NCBI GenBank assembly: GCA_034359265.1
Contig: CP136890.1
Span: forward strand, 83,229,501 to 83,293,500
Length of the DNA: 64,000 nt
DNA from: Canna indica
Taxonomy: Eukaryota > Streptophyta > Magnoliopsida > Zingiberales > Cannaceae
Direction: 5' to 3'
Positions 21,189 to 33,191 of this stretch are shown in pieces (within the stretch, counting starts at the first letter, position 1; each line of letters begins with the position of its first letter). The notes beneath the pieces were generated by a model, which ran no database searches, was not told the DNA's origin, and saw only the letters and a list, made by a program, of their open reading frames with translations. Both the position numbers and the translations under genes were made by a program.

Positions 21189-23123
21189 ATGGCAGGAGCC
21201 CAGCCAATCGCCTCCATCCACGTACGCGGCTCCTCCTTCCTGCTGCCGACACCCTCTCCCTGTCTCCCCCTTCCCTCCCTCGACGCCCTTCTCGCCGCCG
21301 CCATCGACGCTGCCGCCGGCCCCTTCCACCTCCGCGCCGTCCACGCCGCCTTAATCCGACTAGGCCTCGACAGCAGCAGCTTCCTCGTCAACAAACTCCT
21401 CCGCCGCCTCTCCCACTACCGAGTTCCTCTCCATCCCTATCCGCTCCTCATCTTTTCCCTCGTCCCCCGCCCCAACCCCTTCCTCTGGACAGCACTCATC
21501 CGCTCCGCTGCCCTCTTCAGCTCCTGCCGCCCCGACCACCACCCACTCCGCCTATACTCCCTCATGCGCCGCCGCTGGCCCCCCTCTCCCCCGCTCTCCT
21601 TCACCTTCTCTGCCCTCCTCAAGTCCGCTGCCGCCGACTACTCACTAGCTAATGGCCTTCAAATCCACAGCCAGTCCATTTCCACTGGCGGCTTCGATGC
21701 TGATCTTTTCGTCCAGAATACGCTCATTTCAATGTACGTAGAATGCTCCGACTTGGCATCAGCTCGCAAGGTATTCGATGGAATGTCCCTTCGAGATGCC
21801 ATCTCTTGGACTTCGTTGATTGTTGCTTACACGAAAATTGGGGACCTCTCTTCTGCAGAAGGATTGTTTGACAGGTCCTTTGTGAAGGATGTGGTGGCAT
21901 GGACCGCAATGATAACAGGATACGTCCAGAACGCCATGCCTAAAGAAGCACTGGCTTCATTTGAGAGAATGCGACAAGCAGGGGTGGTCATTGATGAGGT
22001 TGCTTTGGTTGGAACAATTTCTGCTATTGCTCAGCTGGGTGCTACTAAGCGTGCCCTGTGGATTCGGGATATCGTTGACAAGACTGGGTTTGGGCAGAAT
22101 GTGGTCGTGGGGTCAGCCATGGTAGATATGTATGCAAAATGTGGGCTAATAGATGAAGCACGACGGGTTTTTGATGAGATGATGGATCGGAATGTTTACA
22201 CATATAGCGCAATGGTTGTCGGACTTGCAGCACACGGCAGAGCTTATGAAGCAATTGATTTGTTTAACGAGATGGCAGGAAGGACAAATGTGGAGCCAAA
22301 TCATGTCACGTTCATCGGGGTGCTCACAGCTTGTAGCCACTCAGGGATGGTGGAGGAAGGTCGATTCTATTTCCGTACGATGAAGAATGAGTATGGAATT
22401 GTTCCTTCTCCAGATCATTATGCATGCATGGCTGATTTGTTGGGACGTGCTGGACTAATAGAAGAAGCGCTTGAGCTAGTGAGATCAATGCCTATGAAGC
22501 CGCATGGTGGTGTGTGGGGTGCATTGCTTGGTGCTTGTAGGATCCATGGAAAGACTGACATAGCTAGAATTGCAGCAAATCATCTATTTGAGCTTGAACC
22601 TGATGGAATTGGCAATTATGTATTGCTTTCAAATATATATGCATCTGCAGGAATGTGGGATGAGGTTTCAAAGGTTAGAAAGTTGATGAGAGCCAGGGGG
22701 TTGAAGAAGAACCCATCTGCAAGCTGGACAGAGGGTAAGGATGGAGCAGTCCATGAATTTTTTGCAGGAGACAATTGCCACCCAAGAACACGTGAAATCA
22801 AGGATGCATTAGAAGAGCTGTTGAGAATGCTGAAGCTAGAAGGCTACAAACCAATTTTAAGCTCTGTTGTTTATGATGTTAATGATGATGAGAAGGAAAA
22901 TTTATTGAAGGGTCATAGTGAGAAGTTGGCATTAGCATATGGCTGGTTAACAACTACTTTTGGTGACACAATTAGGATTACGAAAAACCTGAGGATTTGT
23001 GAGGACTGTCATCTTGTAATGCGCCTTGCATCAAGGGCTGCAAATAGGGAGATCGTGGTGAGGGATAATATGAGGTTTCACCATTTCAGAGATGGAGAGT
23101 GCTCCTGTGGAGAATTTTGGTAA
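21189..23123 (+). CDS. PLS-DYW pentatricopeptide repeat protein, At5g44230-like
   Basis: Single-exon gene of 644 codons. I start at the ATG of MAGAQP (21189), which has A at -3 and G at +4; the frame is open further upstream but without another ATG. The N-terminal 50 residues could be an organelle transit peptide. P, L and S type PPR motifs fill about residues 45-440 (for example NTLISMYVECSDLASARKVF and AMVDMYAKCGLIDEARRVF). The E region with GGVWGALLGACRIHG follows at about 440, and the DYW domain at about 552-644. The cytidine-deaminase signature is complete: HSEK at 576-579 and CEDC at 604-607. The protein ends in EFW, not DYW. Proteins of this class edit specific C residues in organelle transcripts. 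Overall it resembles Arabidopsis At5g44230 closely in length and motif order. The first 400 bases are very GC-rich. Confidence 0.93.
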   Translation: MAGAQPIASIHVRGSSFLLPTPSPCLPLPSLDALLAAAIDAAAGPFHLRAVHAALIRLGLDSSSFLVNKLLRRLSHYRVPLHPYPLLIFSLVPRPNPFLWTALIRSAALFSSCRPDHHPLRLYSLMRRRWPPSPPLSFTFSALLKSAAADYSLANGLQIHSQSISTGGFDADLFVQNTLISMYVECSDLASARKVFDGMSLRDAISWTSLIVAYTKIGDLSSAEGLFDRSFVKDVVAWTAMITGYVQNAMPKEALASFERMRQAGVVIDEVALVGTISAIAQLGATKRALWIRDIVDKTGFGQNVVVGSAMVDMYAKCGLIDEARRVFDEMMDRNVYTYSAMVVGLAAHGRAYEAIDLFNEMAGRTNVEPNHVTFIGVLTACSHSGMVEEGRFYFRTMKNEYGIVPSPDHYACMADLLGRAGLIEEALELVRSMPMKPHGGVWGALLGACRIHGKTDIARIAANHLFELEPDGIGNYVLLSNIYASAGMWDEVSKVRKLMRARGLKKNPSASWTEGKDGAVHEFFAGDNCHPRTREIKDALEELLRMLKLEGYKPILSSVVYDVNDDEKENLLKGHSEKLALAYGWLTTTFGDTIRITKNLRICEDCHLVMRLASRAANREIVVRDNMRFHHFRDGECSCGEFW

Positions 23124-23920
23124 ACCATGGGTGAGAATGGATATGCAAATTTGGTCAATTTGATATGAAATTCCTCACTGCCTTGGATATTTCTTCTTTG
23201 TATATTAAGTTCCATGATTAAGCATGCTGAATGTCTGCAAATGTGAATCTTGTTTGGGATTGACTATAACACTTGGTACTGGAAGCTGATTCTTGGAAGT
23301 ATGATGTTGTCCAGCTTGTTCATCAAGCATTCTCTCTAATGCTCGTTCTTTGAGTCAATTTGTGAAGGAACTTTACAGTGCCATGATAGTCTTCATGAAA
23401 CAAGGGCAGGTCATAATTTTTGGTGGGCATATGTAAATAACTATTGCAACTACAACTGAGAGAAGCTTATAGTTCTCCAACACTAGAACCCAACTGAACA
23501 AATGTGTTAAATTAGTTTATTTGTAGCATCAGTATTGGATCTTGGTCATGAATGGCAAAGGATCTGAAAAACTTGTCGGTCGAGGTCTTCAGTTCTTCAT
23601 GTTCATGGATATATTATGCAAGCAAAGAGCCAAGAAGCATTGCATGGAAGGAGGGTTGACAAAGAATGGCAGTGAAAAGGTCCATATTCCAGAACTTCTC
23701 ATCAGCCATCATCTTGAAACTTCAAGACTTTGGAACACATGGGGAACTCTGAAAGGTCTACCCATGTGAGATGACCAGAAGAGTTGCAGCATATCTGAAC
23801 ACCAGTTTTCATTTTTTCTGCCATAGTGGCAAAGAAGAACAAAGAGGCTTCTTGCAGGTTGGAGTTGTCTGTGAGCAGCCTAGTTGATGTTTAATTGGAT
23901 GGAACCAACATAATCATTAC
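23124..23920. other. Convergent intergenic space between the PPR gene and the small minus-strand gene
   Basis: Holds the presumed 3' ends of both genes. There is no conserved coding segment; the open frame at 23542-23769 shows no recognisable family. Confidence 0.5.
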
Positions 23921-24683
23921 TCACTTTTTATCTGTGCCACATCCTATGCTTAGTGTCAATTCAATACCATTCTCATCATCAGTCCAGTTATGTGGTCCTT
24001 CAGTGTTCCTCTCCTCTTTTAGGTGTTTTCCATGTAGGATAGACTGTTTTCTGGCAGTGCTTTCATCAGTCAAATTGTACTCTTCAGTAGGCTGTTCAAG
24101 ATCAAAGGTCTTCTGGACTCTCCATGGATCTTTGGAGCAAATATTCAGCTTCTTCAAACTCAGCATGTTATTGACATGAGAATTATGACTTGTCTCTGAT
24201 ATAGACGTGCTGCTCCAGAGTCTCGTTGTTGCATCCGTCACTGTGCTTGAATTTGCATTAGCAGGTGATTGAAGGTTCAGCCCCTTGCTTCTTAGCTCAG
24301 CTATCAGCATCTTCTGAATTCTGTATAGGTGATGAAGCTCATGCAACTGCGATCTCCAACCAATAGTTACATCAGAAATAGATCTAGAATAAGGACTGAA
24401 CTTACAGCAAACTGGAAACATCAAAGCAAAGCTTCTTCTAAACTTCTTTGTCTATCATGAAAAGAAAGATTATTTATATCATTTTAAACTATGACTTCTT
24501 CTTTAATGAATCAGGGAAGATATTGTATTTCAGATTGATGTCCATATAATATAACAAGTTCCTGATAAGGTTGTGCCACGGATTCCAGAATTGTAGTTTT
24601 ACCTGATTTCTGAAGATCTCTTCATGCTTCATCATTGTGTTCCTTATTAATTCTATATCATACTGCTTTAGAAACCTATCCAT
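23921..24683 (-). CDS. Plant-specific small protein with N-terminal coiled coil, two exons
   Basis: Exon 1 is 24683-24603 (27 codons) and ends at a GTAAAA donor; exon 2 is 24346-23921 after a CGCAG acceptor. Joined they give 168 residues. Across the splice the protein reads MKHEEIFRNQ|LHELHHLYRIQ, a motif shared by a family of uncharacterised plant proteins that begin like this one (MDRFLKQYD) and by larger DUF863-like proteins. The C-terminus holds an ELTLSIGC motif, also recurrent in the family. Function is unknown; the charged helical N-terminus suggests dimerisation. It lies tail-to-tail with the PPR gene. The splice choice rests on the motif continuity; a longer in-frame read upstream of exon 2 is rejected because it breaks the motif. 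Confidence 0.72.
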
Positions 24684-25551
24684 GGAATGCTGATGCTTGA
24701 GAAATCTTCAGTAGTATACTACTGAACTGGCCTCGCTATGAATTGCTCTACTCTGCGGCAGATGGTAGAATATTATTTTCTTTGGCAAAGTTGTGAAGAT
24801 GTTAATTCTTCCATGAAATATCATTCCCATGCCTGAAATTGTAAGAAAATAATGGCCTAAGCAAAAGATACTGCGTGGTGATAAACTAGTGAGAAAATAA
24901 ATGGCCTAAGCAGAAAGTATCAATAATAAAATATTTCAAAAGATTCTAAACAACCTATTTTAAAGTCTTATACAAACATAATTGTGGGCACAGCTACTGC
25001 TTATGATAAAGTCCCAAAGAAGGATCCTACAGCATGCAATCTGGTCAAGTAGATACAAGTAGCATAGGCTCTGTACTGAAACTTGTGCAGTGAAAATTGT
25101 GAAGCATGCAATCTGGTCAAGTAGATACAAGTCGCATAGTGCATGGGAGATTCATGAGCAGTGAAAATTGTGAAGCTTTGTACTAAAACTTTTGCAGATG
25201 TAACTGATAGCATCTTGGAAGGCTGAAACCATGTCAATGTGAAGATTTGTACTGAAAATTTCATTCTTGAAAAAATGGTTACGTTCTGGTTCAACTTTCT
25301 GGTCAAAGGGCTTAAGATTCTGCCAGGTGAGATGAAATTAGAGAGCTTAAGAATAAAGCAGTCAAATGTTAAAATTAAACAAAGTACTTAACAGGCAATT
25401 TGAACTAGTTTAAGTTGCGAATAGGTGCTGTTCAAAACTGCTACTTGAAATTTCAACAACGTTTCAGCAGAATTAGAGTATACCTTTGCACTGCCAAAAG
25501 CCATTTTAATTAAGTCCATAGCCCTTTTTCTATAGGCAAGGGACAGAAATC
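24684..25551. other. Upstream region of the small gene with a 72-bp duplication
   Basis: No coding feature is recognised. A segment starting GCATGCAATCTGGTCAAGTA at 25032 recurs at 25104, a tandem duplication with a 72-bp period, followed by partly repeated GTGAAAATTGTGAAG motifs. It may include the promoter and 5' leader of the minus-strand gene. Confidence 0.5.
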
Positions 25552-27151
25552 ATGGCACAAGTATCAAAGACTGATCCATGGAAAGCAGAAGAAGGGATCA
25601 ACTACAGGATGAGAAAAAGCATCTCAATTTTTCCAGTTAAAGATCATGCAGAAGATATCACTGCTGAAGATATGACTGACCTGTAAGTTCAACTTCCACC
25701 GCTCATCAATCATCTTCTTTCCCCCATCTCTTGTCTCTTCCATATGTTATCCTCGTGCATGTTGAAGCAAGTCAAGAATTCTGAGTCTCACTTCCAGTAT
25801 AATGCCATCTCAGAGGCATAGTTGGTTCAAAAAATCAAGATGTGCAATCTTGATTCTTCCCATCACCAACCACCAAGGAATTGCTCAGGAAGACAACAAA
25901 AGAAAAGTGCAAATGTGCAACCTTGATGGAGGTGAAGAGAACGAGACAAGGAAAGTGTGCAGAAGCCTATACTGAAATCAGATTAGAGATCATGTGCTCT
26001 CCTCAGGAGAGGACCAGAAGAATATGCAGATTATAAATAGCATATGAAAACAAATCAGCTTCTCTCTTGGTGATTCATGTAAGCATGTAAACCAAATATT
26101 ACATACAGCTCTAAGAGCTAGCAGCCTTCAAGGACAAGAGAAGATACTGGCTAGAACTCTCTCTCTTTTTTCCTTTCCTCCCTAAACAAAATCTAATCTT
26201 TCCCATTTGCCTACTTCTGTCCTTTAAGGGGTCAAAAGATACTTCCTTACAACCAAGTTGGTCTTCTGTCCTTTGAACTTGTATTAAAATTTTTATTATT
26301 TAGAGTGGTTAGCATCCTAGAATTGTCATTTTCAGATGATGCAATTCCTGTTCAGATGTACAAGGCTCAACTTCCTTTTCCCTCATGGATTAGCATTACC
26401 TTTCTCTGCTGGACATTGTAAATACTCCGGGAATAGGGAGTAGGTATAATAAAAACATTAAGACTGTCAGTCCTTACAATATTTTTCTTTAGCCATAAGT
26501 TTCCAAAAATTTCATACTAGAACCAATAATGATACATTCTTGAGCACATTAATTTTCGAAGTACATAATTTTAATGTATGGAAGGGATGTTCTAACTTCT
26601 TTAGCTTGTGAAAAGGCATGGAAACAATATTGGACAAAGGTAAGCTTCTTGGATTCCCCTGTTCTCAGAATTTTTCGTAGTTAACTATAAATCCCTGGGG
26701 ACAAAAATGCTTTGTTGTCTGCATGGTGGCCACATATAATTTATTCAATCACCCCTTCACGTTTCTTTTGGTTAAGTTTGGTTAAGCCGATCAGATATGA
26801 GGAAGTATCATTTTGTCCTTAACTTCAAGTCATTTAGAAGTCAAAATCCAAGTCAAAGGAGAGGGCTTTTACCGAGGATAAATGAGTTGGTCGGCAAAGA
26901 ATATGATGGTAGAGCAATAAATGACCAATAAAAGAAAAGTTTTCTTGGTGGAGAGCGGAAACTGAAGACCAATGTGATCACCGGGGCAGAGGAGCACATG
27001 AGACTCCCAGTGTTTGATTGAGTTCAAATATTTTAGATCGAGTCCTTTATATATATATTCTTAGAATCAAACAGTATTCCACACTGGTTTTGTTGCAGAA
27101 TGAGCATGGAAACTTACATGAGCCTGGCAGAACGTATGCAATTTAAATCAG
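25552..27151 (+). CDS. Candidate small two-exon coding segment of unknown family
   Basis: Exon 1 (25552-25682) starts at ATGGCACAAG, encodes 43 residues rich in charged amino acids (DPWKAEEGINYRMRKSISIF, then DHAEDITAEDMTD), and ends at a CT|GTAAGT donor. Exon 2 (27099-27151) follows a TTGTTGCAG acceptor and continues in frame with SMETYMSLAERMQFKS to a CAG|GTAAAC donor. A CTATAG acceptor just before exon 1 (25534) suggests an upstream leader intron. No downstream exon was found; reading through the last donor gives a stop within about 20 codons. I do not recognise the family. Good splice sites on both exons favour a real gene, but it could be a non-coding transcript or a gene remnant. Confidence 0.38.
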
Positions 27152-29362
27152 GTAAACACTGTTTCCAGTTATTTGAATATCATGAACATTTTCTTGGCAT
27201 TGTTTATGCTTCATGATATCTTCCATGTGGCTCAATTATTCGACGCAGAAATATTTTCTTTTTTTATATATAAAAAGAAATCAGTAGCAGTACTATGAAC
27301 TGCGTTCTCCATCGTCCTGCAATCAGAACTAGACATTTTGCACACTGAAACTTATTGTTTCTGCTCCAATAGTGCTATATAGAAACCAAGAGCAGAAAGT
27401 AACCTTCCAAAGTCTGGTTGTATTGTTAGCATAGACTGTAGTCTGATCAAATGAGGTTGCTGAACAATCATTGCATGTCCTCTAAAGCTAGTCTGTATAA
27501 TAAATCTTCACTTACCATTGGGTAAAAGCCTAATGAAAGATTTTGGAAGGTTGTGTTCCGAGTAGCAACCTATCATCAGCCCTAGAATTGTTGTCTGATT
27601 GTGCAATTAATTAACATGAATAGGAGAGAATAAAACTTGAGCAGAATTCCTAGTTTTCATATCCTACTTTTTCTGGCCTATGATTGCTTCTAGTACACGA
27701 TTGGGATGCCACACATTGCAAGGTCTAATGAGCTTGTGACACAGTTTTATATGTTGTTATGCTAGTGGTCCAAAATCTTATGTGCTCTATCAATGTCAAT
27801 TGAAAAATCTTTGGGACTCTGCCAGATATAATGGCATGTGGAACCCTATGTTTGGATCAATCCTTGCCCCGACTATCTTGTCTTAGTGGAGTCTAATGGA
27901 ATCTAAACCTAGAACCACCAGGCTCCCAACAATACTAAAACTGAGTGCTCTGATGTATTGTCTGAGTCACCTGTTTAATTAGGGACAAAAGCCATTTTTG
28001 AAAACAAACAATGCTCTGTTGAACACATAGTTGAAGCTACTGCGGATTGGATTAGGGTAATTTGGATAATTTTGTAACATTTATTATCTTATTTTCGTTA
28101 CCATGACCCAACTTTGTTTGCTCCTTTAATATACTTTGCAATCCTTATTATCAGGGTAACTAAACAGGGATAGATACTATGAACCATTAAATTGATGTAT
28201 CCATCTAATGAATTAAATAACATGGATATTGTCAGTTCTATTTTTGCCATGAAATTTTACTCGGAGATATTATCTTATCACGGAGAAGCAATCTTAATTG
28301 TCAGTGTTGGGATGTACCTAATGTAGTGTAATGGCTAAAGGATCAATGATAGAGACAGGAGACAGCATTTAGGAAGTCAAGGTTGGAGATTCTCATGATC
28401 CCTTCCTAGGCTATAAAATACAAACACTAGAAGACATGGAAAAAGAATGGTTTTGTATTTGGGTTCCAATCATCTACATTTTTTAATCTCCTTGGTACCC
28501 TGCTTTCCATATAATAATTAATTAAAGGTATGTTAACTTTTCATGGACAAAGTTCGTGTAGCGGTATGTAATTGTCTTCTTCATTTTTAATAATTGGCCA
28601 AATTACAAGAAAGGTTTTGTCATTATGCCCAGACAAATTTAACAATCATTACAGCCTTGAATGCTTTTGTTGACTCTTCTCCATCTCATTTAATTTAATT
28701 TAAATCTCTCTCAAGCAATATCTTTAATTTTCTTATACAACGATGCACGGAAGCATTTGGGTATTATTCACCAGTTGTCGTGTAGCCAAATATGCTTGCA
28801 ATAATTCTCCCAGTGTCTAGTAATTATAAAAATCATTAACCAATAATAATTTAGAACACCTTAGTCAGTCAACTCTAAAGGTCAAAAAAAGTCAAACTTG
28901 ATCAAACTCGATAAAGTCCAAATATGATGGCCCATTTTTTTAATTTCTCTTATTGTTTAGATCTAAGCTAGACCTATTGAGCTCCTCCGGATTTAAAAGC
29001 ATTGCTTGAAGTTGGGCTCGAACAAGTTAGCAACATTGAGAGCAATGTTCCAATTATATGCATGCATGAATAAAAAACATATAATATTTTAATTTATCTT
29101 AATTCATGCATCTTATAGTTAAGTGGCACAAAACAGTAACAATTTAGTGAAGTTGCAAGCAGAAGAACTTATCATCAAACAATCAATGATTATGAACATT
29201 GTGGTGGTGTAGATTTCTCTCGATTCAACGGTACTCATATCTAGCAAAAATGATATCAACTTTGAAATTAACAAAAAATAAAAGGAGTTCATGTTTATGA
29301 TCCACGCCACTCTTTTTAACATTTGTATTTGTGGTGAGGTTTGCAAAATTCATTTTTATATT
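27152..29362. other. Intergenic stretch, no gene or transposon recognised
   Basis: AT-rich DNA without long open frames, clear inverted repeats or RNA-gene signatures. It could hold later exons of the candidate gene at 25552 or its intron sequence, but I could not find one with matching phase. Confidence 0.45.
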
Positions 29363-31899
29363 TCATAGGCTCTCAATGCGAAGCATGTTGTATGCGGGCA
29401 AATCTTTTATGGTGGTGATGTCTTCCAAGGCAAGTTCACGCTCCAACTGAGTTCTTGTGGACTTCATAACGTCCTGGAGCAAAGCTGGTGAAACATTAAA
29501 ATCAGAATGAAGAGATCAAAATCATGTACATATATAGTGAAAATATGTTAATTACATTGAATTCCATATATGAAGCGCGCTGCGCGAGCCACTGAGCATC
29601 CAACATGCAAAATGCTAAACAGTAGAGGTCATCAAATGCTGTTTCATCATCTCTGAGCAGTTTTAGGAAACGAATTCCAGCTTTTGAAGATGGCAACTCT
29701 GATAGAACATAATAGTGATGTCAAGACCAACATCCAACATCAAATAGTTTATTGATCCATGAATTACCTGATTTCAGATCTAGCATCTTTATCAACATGA
29801 AAGATATATTAACACCAGCTACGGCAAATGGGTACTCCCATTCAGCTCTTGTACCTTGTTTCTTGTGCAATAAAATCTCAAAAGAATTCTGCATCATGCA
29901 ACAAAAGATTAAGGAGATCATATGTACATGTTGGATGGCTTTTGCTTCATGACCTATTTAAGCATTAGTATTATAGTTTAAAAGAATTACCGGGTAGTTT
30001 TTGGCAAAAAATATGAGGTTTTCTAATGATACAAAGCCACCGCCCCTGATTACCAAAATTGAGCACGACTTGAATGTTTAATGATTATGAGGTAAAAGAA
30101 ATACAAGGAACAATTGGCTTGACATTTACCTGAAATCTGTTGATGGATCACAACCTTGCCAGCCCATTTCCTTCCATGACTCTGATTTGAGTGGGGGGGC
30201 CTCTCTGTCAGGGTATGCTGACTGCCAGAGCTGTTTCAGGGCATTCTGCAGTACAAATCCATGTCAGTCTTTCGCAGAATCCAGATTAGGCTCACAAAAC
30301 TAATAGTCTTAACAAGAAGCAGAAAGATGACAAGAACTTCTGACATAAAGTTAAAAAGTGAAATTTCATAAGTTATCTATTCATGACTAAAATTGTAGAT
30401 AACTATTAGGGAAAAAAGTTGTACTTGATGACTGGAACAAGAACCATCAAACTGGATCTTCAGTCTCTCCCTCAGATTTCTCAATCGTTCTTCCTGCAAG
30501 GTTGTTCACATAAAAATATGAAAGGAAAATTTATTTAAAATACAGTCACATACATCTTTGTAATAGAAAATTTCCTTTAATGAGAAGAATATATGAAAGA
30601 TGCTTATTCAAGAAAACATGGAAAGGCAAGGAGGGAGTTTTTTTTCTAAGAAGGGAGTCACTGTATATCTTTTTATGATGTTTCAGATAGGTGGGCATGG
30701 GAGTAATTAGATTTTGTTTACAAGGAAATGGAAAAACTGAGCTGATATGCCACTGAAAGTTTGCATAAAGAGTATCAGCCAGATTGATACAGGCAGAGAA
30801 TTTGATGGTGGAAAGCTTTGAAGGACTTAGGCAGGCTCCAAAAAAATTCTAAGATCCATAAAACTATAAGATAACAGGTAGACAACATAGAACATGATTT
30901 TTCTTTTTTTCCCATCAAATAGTTCCTTAACGATGCCCTGAAGTTGTAGGGTCTATTGACAACTTATCATTATAATGATCTGAATAAACTATATATGAGA
31001 AAGCTCTTCAGTTTACCTGCAAGGGACTAAGACATATCTGGTACTGTTCATTGATAGAAATAAATGAAATTGGTAAGAACCTTCCCACAACAGACACAGA
31101 GCTAATGGCGATGTTTGCTGCAAGGAAAGGCATAATTTCCCAAATTTAGTTGGGTCAAAGGCAAGATCGTACAATATAATTGAAAATAGCTTTGTTCCAG
31201 AAGAGCAAGACATAATGGAAGATGAGTAGAATGTTAGATTACTGGGTCATATGTAAATATGTAAAGTAAGAAAATGTGCTTTGCTGATATTATTCATTAA
31301 TTATGCAGTGAGCCAATCTAATCAATCTAGTAATTGTCCAATAACTTGGATCAAATGGCTTGCCCAAAAAATTAAATTAAATGGCCATAAACACACTATC
31401 AAAAAAAATCCCCAAAAGCCAGTTTTTTTTTTATTTTTTCTACACCAAGATCTAGCATTCAGTATGTGAGGATACAATAAATGAAAATATTCATTTTGAC
31501 TAGTCTTTGACATCAGTTAATGATATAGTAGCTGGTGCATAGTAAAGAGAATACCTAACCAATTAGACCACTGAACAGTCAAATTGGATAACAGAAGTGT
31601 CCAGTGAAGATTTACTTCCTTCTTTTTGTCATCTGAGTCCTGTTTGCTTCTATTATATCCCTTTGAAGAATAAACAACTGGTTAAGCATAAAAGACAGTG
31701 ATAAGAATTTCTTGTCCAGCATCAATTCACTGCCTAGATAAGAAAACTTTAGAAGTAGTACCTTAGCATGGACTGCATCATTATCATTCTCAACTAGTGG
31801 TTCATTATGACCGGAAAATTTTGATGGATCCAAATATTCATTTTGCCTTCCATCAACATCTTTATGATGGAGTCGCCTTCTAATGGTTTTTGTTTCCAT
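29363..31899 (-). CDS. ELMO/CED-12 domain protein, nine exons
   Basis: Coding exons on the minus strand: 31899-31762, 31660-31555, 31117-31017, 30493-30425, 30245-30130, 30045-29991, 29888-29768, 29698-29556 and 29473-29363. Every junction is GT-AG and the sum is 960 bases, giving 319 residues. The N-terminus is hydrophilic (RRRLHHKDVDGRQNEYLD); a tryptophan-rich and hydrophobic part follows (HWTLLLSNLTVQWSNWL, about residues 65-81). The ELMO domain covers about 136-300, with WKEMGWQGCDPSTDFRGGGF, EWEYPFAVAGVNISFML and the C-terminal TRTQLERELALEDI. Mammalian relatives act on small GTPases of the Rho or Arf type; plant functions are less defined. Length and exon-by-exon sequence agree with plant ELMO proteins of about 320 residues. 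An upstream non-coding exon is likely near 35421-35520. Confidence 0.9.
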
Positions 31900-32767
31900 T
31901 GTAACTGTTTAAATGGGTTGGTTGTTAATAACAAGTTTATCATCATCATGCATGACATGACAAAGTATATTGAAGGAGAAGAAAGCATTTAACTCATCAT
32001 GTTTTTCCCTACAACTATGATACATAAAAAATTCAAAATTTTTAATTTTAATGGTTGAAAAAAGTTTTCATATCTCTTTTCTTCACTGTAGATTGCATCA
32101 TGCTTCAGTGGCACAGTTGCAAAATGGCATTGCACGATATAAAGACTGAATATGTTAGATATGAATATCATTGCACATTGTCCACACCAACCTAGGTTCT
32201 TGCAAGCATCAGGCTTCATGCAAGAGATAACTGAACCACCATATAAGAGAAGATGTGTGCAGCGCGACATCATCCTACAAAATGTCAGCCATTCACTTTC
32301 ATATTCTACCTCCAATTTCATTTTTAAAAATATTTTACCGTCTGTAATAGTAGATTGATGTCATGAACACAGTGACTTGGTTTAAACTTCATAAAGTGAG
32401 TATATTAAAAATCACAATTCAAAGGCAACAACGTTGAGCATGCCATTCAGGAGTAGATAACACCATTTACAACAAAACCACACTAAAGTGAGTATATTAG
32501 AATGCTGGCCTGAAGCTTAGAAGAGGTATTGGATTACTGGAGATGTCAAGCATATGAATGTTTGGAAAGACCCTTGGATCAGCAGCCTTATACCTATATC
32601 TAAGAGCCTTTTTTTATTGTGGCTGAAGGTAAAGTAGTGTTATGTAGCTGAGTTGATCAAACACAGACTGATTCATACTCAACAAGCAGCACTACAGATA
32701 GATGGGTCTGAGCTAATTCAACGAAGGATATTCTCTCTATCTCTCTTCAAAGATTGCATATGTTAAG

Positions 32768-33191
32768 GACCTACTTATAATATATTTATTTTTAGAGACT
32801 TTAGTTATAAATGTATCTTTCTTATTCATCTATATATATGCAAGGTAGATGAGGGCTACATATGATGAGTTTTTCACTTTCCCCACCTAACATAGTAATA
32901 GAGCTAATGTTTCTCTCCACTACTTCTCTTTCTTCTGTCAACAAAAATTACTCTTCATGCACAGTGTTTTTAGCCACGCTACAATGTTTTCAGGCAATGC
33001 TAAAATACTTTCAAGTGTTGCTATTGTATTTCTACAATATTTCTAGTCACCAACCCCTCTCCTCTTCTAATATTTCTAGGACCTACATACAATTATATGC
33101 ATTGTTAGGGACTTAGTTCTAAATGTACCTTTCTTATTCATCTATATACATGTAAGGTAGAGGAGGACCAGCTATGAGTTTCTCACTTTTC
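32768..33191. repeat. Pair of about 115-bp direct repeats, possibly a TRIM-like element
   Basis: The segment 32768-32882 (with TTCTTATTCATCTATATATA and GCAAGGTAGATGAGG) recurs at 33079-33191 with small changes. About 200 bp of unrelated sequence lies between. Short LTR-like ends beginning TGTTAGGGACT fit a terminal-repeat retrotransposon in miniature, but no primer site or target duplication was confirmed. Confidence 0.45.

Noticed and set aside
21012..21622. Several minus-strand frames over the start of the PPR gene
   Set aside because: Shadows of the GC-rich coding sequence on the other strand.
24347..24424. In-frame extension upstream of exon 2 of the small minus-strand gene
   Set aside because: It would separate the two halves of the HEEIFRNQ-LHELHHLYR motif; splicing at 24346/24603 restores it.
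31989..32321. 110-codon minus-strand frame upstream of the ELMO start
   Set aside because: No family features and it lies in the presumed leader intron; not supported as coding.
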